Of a stretch of DNA of 64,000 nt, positions 61,198-64,000 are shown piece by piece (the stretch's first letter is position 1; every line of letters begins with the position of its first letter). Source of the stretch: Natrarchaeobius halalkaliphilus (GTDB taxonomy: Archaea > Halobacteriota > Halobacteria > Halobacteriales > Natrialbaceae); NCBI RefSeq assembly GCF_003841485.1, contig NZ_REFY01000003.1, positions 124,001 to 188,000 on the forward strand, written 5' to 3'. The notes under the pieces were generated by a model. The model was not told the DNA's origin. It worked only from the letters and a program-made list of their open reading frames with translations, and did not search any database. The position numbers were made by a program, and so were the translations under genes.

Positions 61198-62343
61198 TCA
61201 ATCCTCGAGCAGCCGGTCACCGATCGTGTTGCGTAACACTTCGCTCGTCCCCTCGTAGATCTCGTTGAGTTTGGCGTCGCGGTAGAATCGTTCGGCCGGG
61301 AAGTCCGTCGTGTAGCCGTAGCCGCCGTGAATCTGGATCCCCTCGTTTGCGACCTCACGGCTGACCTCGCTGGCGTACAGCTTCGCCTGGGCCGCCTCAG
61401 TGATGTAGTCCTCGCCGCGTATTTTCCTGTCTGCGGCCCGGTGCATCAGCATGCGTGCGGCCTGAATCTTCGTGTCCATGTCCGCGAGCTTGTGCTTGAT
61501 CGCCTGGAACTCCCCGATCGGCCGACCGAACTGCTCGCGCTCGTTCGCATAGGAGACGGCCTCGTCGAAGGCGGCTCGAGCGATGCCGACGCCGCGTGCG
61601 GCGATCGTGATCCGACCGGCGTTGAGCGTTTTGAGCGCCTGAACGAAGCCCTCACCCTCCTCGCCCAGCAACCGGTCCTCGGGGAGACGGAGGTCGTCGA
61701 ATCGGAGCTCGGCGGTCGGACAGCCCTTGTCCCCGAGTTTCTCCTCCGTCCCCTCGACGACGAATCCGTCGTCCTCCTCGGGGCGGACGATGAACGAGGA
61801 AATCCCGTTGTTCCCGGCGTCGGGATCGGTCTTGGCGAACACCGTCACGGTGTCGGCAACCGAACCGTTCGAAATCCAGAGTTTCCCCCCGGTGAGGACG
61901 TACTCGTCTCCGTCCCGCTCGGCGGTCGTCTCCATCGCCGGCACGTCGCTTCCCGCACCGGCTTCCGAGAGGGCGAACGCGCCGACGTCGTCGCCCCCGG
62001 CCAGCGGCGTGAGGTACTCGTCTTTCTGGCGCTCGTCTCCGAACTCGTAGAGCATGTTGCCCGCGAGCGAAGTGTGTGCGGCGACGACGGTTCCGAGCCC
62101 TCCCGAGCCGCGAGAGATCTCCTCGAGACCGATCACGTAAGAGTGGTAATCGAGCCCGGCGCCGCCGTACTTCTCGGGGAAGGGCATTCCGAGGAGCCCG
62201 AGGTCCGCCATCTCGTCGATGAGGTCGCGTGGAAACTCGTCCTCGTGGTCGATCTCCGCAGCGACAGGAACGATCTCCTCGTCGACGAACTCGGATACCA
62301 TTTGGCGGATCTGGGTCTGCTCGGCCGAGAGTGCGAAGTCCAT
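61198..62343 (-). CDS. acyl-CoA dehydrogenase
   Basis: A 381-residue FAD enzyme. DFALSAEQTQIRQMVSEFVD at the N-terminus, FALSEAGAGSDVPAM, and the catalytic-Glu region EIYEGTSEVLRNTIGDRL at the end match short/medium-chain acyl-CoA dehydrogenases. It makes the first double bond in beta-oxidation, passing electrons to an ETF. ATG 62343 gives the family-typical MDFALSAEQ; the upstream frame is Arg-rich. Substrate chain length is not decided. Confidence 0.95.
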   Translation of the reverse strand: MDFALSAEQTQIRQMVSEFVDEEIVPVAAEIDHEDEFPRDLIDEMADLGLLGMPFPEKYGGAGLDYHSYVIGLEEISRGSGGLGTVVAAHTSLAGNMLYEFGDERQKDEYLTPLAGGDDVGAFALSEAGAGSDVPAMETTAERDGDEYVLTGGKLWISNGSVADTVTVFAKTDPDAGNNGISSFIVRPEEDDGFVVEGTEEKLGDKGCPTAELRFDDLRLPEDRLLGEEGEGFVQALKTLNAGRITIAARGVGIARAAFDEAVSYANEREQFGRPIGEFQAIKHKLADMDTKIQAARMLMHRAADRKIRGEDYITEAAQAKLYASEVSREVANEGIQIHGGYGYTTDFPAERFYRDAKLNEIYEGTSEVLRNTIGDRLLED

Positions 62344-62570
62344 GGGAGACGGTTCACTGGGTTCGGCCTTGATTGTTGGGCCACGGACGTCGCGTTTACC
62401 TCTCGCGTGTTGGGGCGAGCCGTCGGTCGTCAGTACGGACGGCGTCGCACCTCCTCGCCAGCGCGATCGTTTTCTCACCCGGTCGTCACGGTGTTTCGAG
62501 GTCAGTACTCGGAACGTTCCGCCGGGACCGGGGTGTTTTTCCCGGATGCGCCCAAACGGGAATCCAGTAG

Positions 62571-63617
62571 ATGACTCCCGCCCAGTCAGAAATCACAACC
62601 AACGCCGACCTTGAGTGGTGTTACGACGCGGTTCACGGCGTCTCACGGACTTTCTCGATCACGATCGACCGTCTCGAGGAGCCGATGGCGAGACACATCT
62701 GTCTCGGCTACCTCCTCTGTCGAATAGCTGACACGATCGAAGATGCGGGACACATTCCTCCGAAAACGCAAACGGACCTGCTGAACGAGTACGACCGGCT
62801 TCTCGATCACGAGGACGACCGGGCGGTCGAGACGTTCATGACCGACGTCGAACCGTGGATTCCCGAAGAAGCAAACGAGGACTGGGAGGTCGTCGCACAA
62901 ACGCCGCGGGTGTTACGAACCTTCGAATCGCTCGAGGACGAACCCCGCGAAATCATGCGCGAACCGGTTCGCGAACTCGTCGACGGGATGGCCATGTTCA
63001 CCGCACGGTACGCCGACGAGGGCGGGCTCCGACTCCAGACGCTCGAGGAACTCGAGGAGTACTGCTGGTACGCAGCGGGAACCGTCGGAACGCTCATCAC
63101 GGGGCTGGTCGCTCGCGGGGCCTCCCAGGAACGAGCCGACGAGATGCGATCGAACGCCAGATCGTTCGCGCTGCTTTTACAGCTGGTCAACATCGCGAAG
63201 GACGTCGACGCGGATTATCGCGAGGAGAACAACGTCTACCTCCCCGCTGAGTGGCTCGAAGAAGAGGACGTCGCCCTCGACGCGGTCACCGACGAAGAGA
63301 ATCACGGCGGCGTAACGAACGTCATCCGTCGGGTCACGGGCCGCGCCGAGACGTACCTCGACGACGCTCAGCGGTACCTCGAGGTCGTCCCCGAACAACA
63401 CGGCAACCGGCTCTCGGCCTGGGCGATTCCCTACCTGCTCGCGGTCGGCACGATGCGCGAACTTCGCGAGCGTCCGGAAGACGTCGTTCGCGAGGGTGAC
63501 GTGAAGATCACTCGAGCCGAGGTGTACGCACTGCTTCAGACGTTCGAAGACGACGTTTCGCGCTCGCACCTCGACGAACTCCGAAGCGAAATGGCGGAAC
63601 GACCGCTTCATCAGTAG
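62571..63617 (+). CDS. squalene/phytoene synthase family protein, probable squalene synthase
   Basis: A 348-residue head-to-head prenyl synthase. The first Asp motif is in CRIADTIEDAG, the second in VNIAKDVDADYREENN, with SRTFSITI near the N-terminus and TWRY-like AMFTARYADEG. The family makes squalene (from two FPP) or phytoene (from two GGPP). The NVYLPAEW segment favours the squalene-synthase branch, but I cannot exclude phytoene synthase. Squalene and carotenoids are normal haloarchaeal lipids. Single gene; start ATG 62571. Confidence 0.85.
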   Translation: MTPAQSEITTNADLEWCYDAVHGVSRTFSITIDRLEEPMARHICLGYLLCRIADTIEDAGHIPPKTQTDLLNEYDRLLDHEDDRAVETFMTDVEPWIPEEANEDWEVVAQTPRVLRTFESLEDEPREIMREPVRELVDGMAMFTARYADEGGLRLQTLEELEEYCWYAAGTVGTLITGLVARGASQERADEMRSNARSFALLLQLVNIAKDVDADYREENNVYLPAEWLEEEDVALDAVTDEENHGGVTNVIRRVTGRAETYLDDAQRYLEVVPEQHGNRLSAWAIPYLLAVGTMRELRERPEDVVREGDVKITRAEVYALLQTFEDDVSRSHLDELRSEMAERPLHQ

Positions 63618-63633
63618 CTAACGGTACCACGCG

Positions 63634-64000
63634 TTAGCTGGCGGCGTCGGCGGTTTCTTCCTCGGCCAGTTTCCGTCCGAGAAGCGAGAGTGGGTAGCCG
63701 AACGCGACGGTGATTCCGCCCCAAAACGCTAGCAGGAACCAGTAAACGATCGTGCCGATTACGGTCGGGAGAACGAACGAGAACAAAACGATACCCCCGA
63801 GGACCGGTAAAATCCCTGCGAGAATCACCGTTCCGACCGGTCGTGACCGACTTCCGTACGCGTATCCGATCGGCAAGAAGAGCCCGGTCGCGAGCGCAAA
63901 CGGGAGGAGGATCGTCACCGACCAGTCGCCAACGAGCCACATGAGTATCCCGGAAACGGCCGCCGCGAAACCTGCCAGACCGGCCAATCCTCGGATCTCG
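63634..64000 (-). CDS. partial small membrane protein (5' end outside window)
   Basis: The frame is open to the end of the window on the minus strand. Visible residues include four hydrophobic helices (GLAGFAAAVSGILMWLVG; ILLPFALATGLFLPIGYAY; VILAGILPVLGGIVLF; GTIVYWFLLAFWGGITVAF) and a short acidic tail LGRKLAEEETADAAS. The only possible internal start is a TTG at 63987, so the gene probably continues upstream. Not recognised; a DUF-type four-helix membrane protein. Confidence 0.6.
   Translation of the reverse strand, partial: EIRGLAGLAGFAAAVSGILMWLVGDWSVTILLPFALATGLFLPIGYAYGSRSRPVGTVILAGILPVLGGIVLFSFVLPTVIGTIVYWFLLAFWGGITVAFGYPLSLLGRKLAEEETADAAS

Overview
The window is chromosomal DNA of a halophilic archaeon (class Halobacteria). 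The reasons are high GC, very acidic predicted proteins, ATG/GTG starts a few bases downstream of archaeal TATA boxes, a thermosome, the archaeal termination factor FttA/aCPSF1, archaeal NucS, Trm56 and MenA, haloarchaeal squalene synthase, PGF-CTERM surface proteins and Tat-type lipoproteins. The frequent CTCGAG words recall Natrialbales, but the order is a guess. Most of the window is dense housekeeping sequence with short intergenic gaps.

Layout. 1-8.4 kb: the end of an aldo/keto reductase, three small membrane proteins, a PAPS-reductase-family enzyme, an orphan UDP-GlcNAc 2-epimerase divergent from a multi-PAS histidine kinase, a haloarchaeal hypothetical and a monothiol glutaredoxin. 8.5-17 kb: menaquinone genes menA-menC-menE, separated from menB by a metal/redox block (DyP-like heme-peroxidase lipoprotein, P19/Tp34-type His-rich lipoprotein, cohesin-like PGF-CTERM protein). 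17-19 kb: a small HTH protein, two overlapping Cys-motif mini-proteins and a PGF-CTERM surface protein. 19.3-22.06 kb: a lower-GC segment carrying a thermosome gene, bounded by an intact tRNA-Leu(UAG) gene and a displaced 42-nt copy of that tRNA's 3' end; this looks like an integrated element without an integrase. 22-31 kb: guaB, mini zinc-finger proteins, a DUF309 protein, an aspartoacylase-family deacylase, a YeeE/YedE pair, endonuclease III and FttA. 31-36.5 kb: nucS and mutS convergent, then a membrane protein and a GNAT enzyme. 36.6-47.6 kb: sensor kinase, tyrA-rsm22-surE, small regulators and membrane proteins. 47.8-52 kb: gcvT-gcvH, an SDR enzyme, a NYN protein and another sensor kinase. 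52-64 kb: trm56, topA, a TlpA-like protein, an aldo/keto reductase, a ctaA-ctaB fusion, a DUF3267 protease-like protein with a PadR regulator, an acyl-CoA dehydrogenase, squalene synthase and a partial membrane protein.

The most unusual signals are (i) the tRNA-bounded thermosome segment with nested inverted repeats at its left end, and (ii) a dispersed family of four 85-86-nt palindromic elements (36611, 45627, 59017, 61059), all in 3' intergenic positions. These elements share ATACGG ends, show compensatory stem changes, and appear with the loop segment in opposite orientations relative to the arms. Secondary points are a DyP-like protein whose GFxDG motif reads GFRSG, a MenE lacking the usual C-terminal lysine, two mismatch-repair enzymes side by side, and at least four Cys-pair mini-proteins of 42-66 aa. 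No rRNA, CRISPR array, complete insertion sequence or replication origin was seen.
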